From positions 1-27,820 of IMG/VR virus record IMGVR_UViG_3300025325_000117: 27,820 bases of DNA; one strand, 5' to 3'. Below the pieces are notes generated by a model. It was given only the letters and a program-made list of their open reading frames with translations, made no database searches and had not been told where the DNA came from. The translations under genes and the position numbers were made by a program. The number at the start of each line of letters is the position of its first letter. Position 1 is the stretch's first letter. Of the stretch, positions 27,815-27,820 are shown one piece after another. Source of the DNA: a virus.

Positions 27815-27820
27815 ATGAGC
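27815..27820 (+). CDS. Start of next gene (3' partial)
   Basis: ATG AGC at the window edge is preceded by AGAAGGGAAGCC, a ribosome-binding site with good spacing. Only two codons are present, so nothing more can be said. Confidence 0.4.

Overview
This window is a piece of a tailed-phage genome (Caudoviricetes, siphovirus-like; free phage or prophage) and is GC-rich throughout by eye. It starts inside a Mu gpT-type major capsid gene and ends at the first codons of another gene. The host cannot be named. Frequent GTG/TTG starts, high GC and a MopE-type Cys/Asp motif fit a high-GC Gram-negative such as Acidobacteriota, Myxococcota or Proteobacteria, but that is inference. No integrase, terminase, portal, tRNA, rRNA, CRISPR array or IS element is visible.

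Layout. (1) 1-4040: capsid, decoration protein, head-tail connectors, tail tube, a tail-assembly chaperone pair joined by a near-certain -1 programmed frameshift (T7 slippery run at 3095-3101), and a gpZ-like minor tail protein. (2) 4047-11939: a 960-aa tape measure, two distal tail proteins and a 1056-aa tail-tip protein that joins three tandem adhesin-like domains to a baseplate-hub-like half. These genes overlap by ATGA. A terminator-like hairpin follows at 12043-12090. (3) 12124-15629: a lysis and small-membrane-protein cassette with an NlpC/P60-like endolysin, an LL-H-type holin candidate and several tiny membrane proteins. (4) 15658-16330, minus strand: a three-gene control island with an XRE repressor; its promoter has a perfect 17-bp palindrome filling the -35/-10 spacer. 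(5) 16456-23981, plus strand: exported and appendage proteins, including a secreted protein with MopE, Ig-like and thrombospondin-1-like modules, two paralogous glycine-rich fibre proteins, and a 710-aa protein with about 21 tandem 20-residue repeats. (6) 23991-25130, minus strand: a GT87/DUF2029-type membrane glycosyltransferase, probably a lysogenic-conversion 'moron'. (7) 25181-27820, plus strand: a nearly leaderless XRE repressor gene with a strong promoter, an AT-rich region of nested inverted repeats, then a tightly overlapping early-type operon of very small proteins and one ParB-fold protein.

How it works together: regions 1-2 build the head and a long non-contractile tail, region 3 releases progeny, and region 5 probably supplies adsorption and decoration proteins. 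The two XRE genes with nearby operator-like DNA and the glycosyltransferase suggest a temperate lifestyle. The items most worth a second look are the domain architecture of the 16456-18399 protein, the broken 21-repeat fibre, the palindrome-in-promoter control island, the interleaved inverted repeats at 25521-25567, and the possible frameshift between 25875-26234 and the reading frame ending at 26430.
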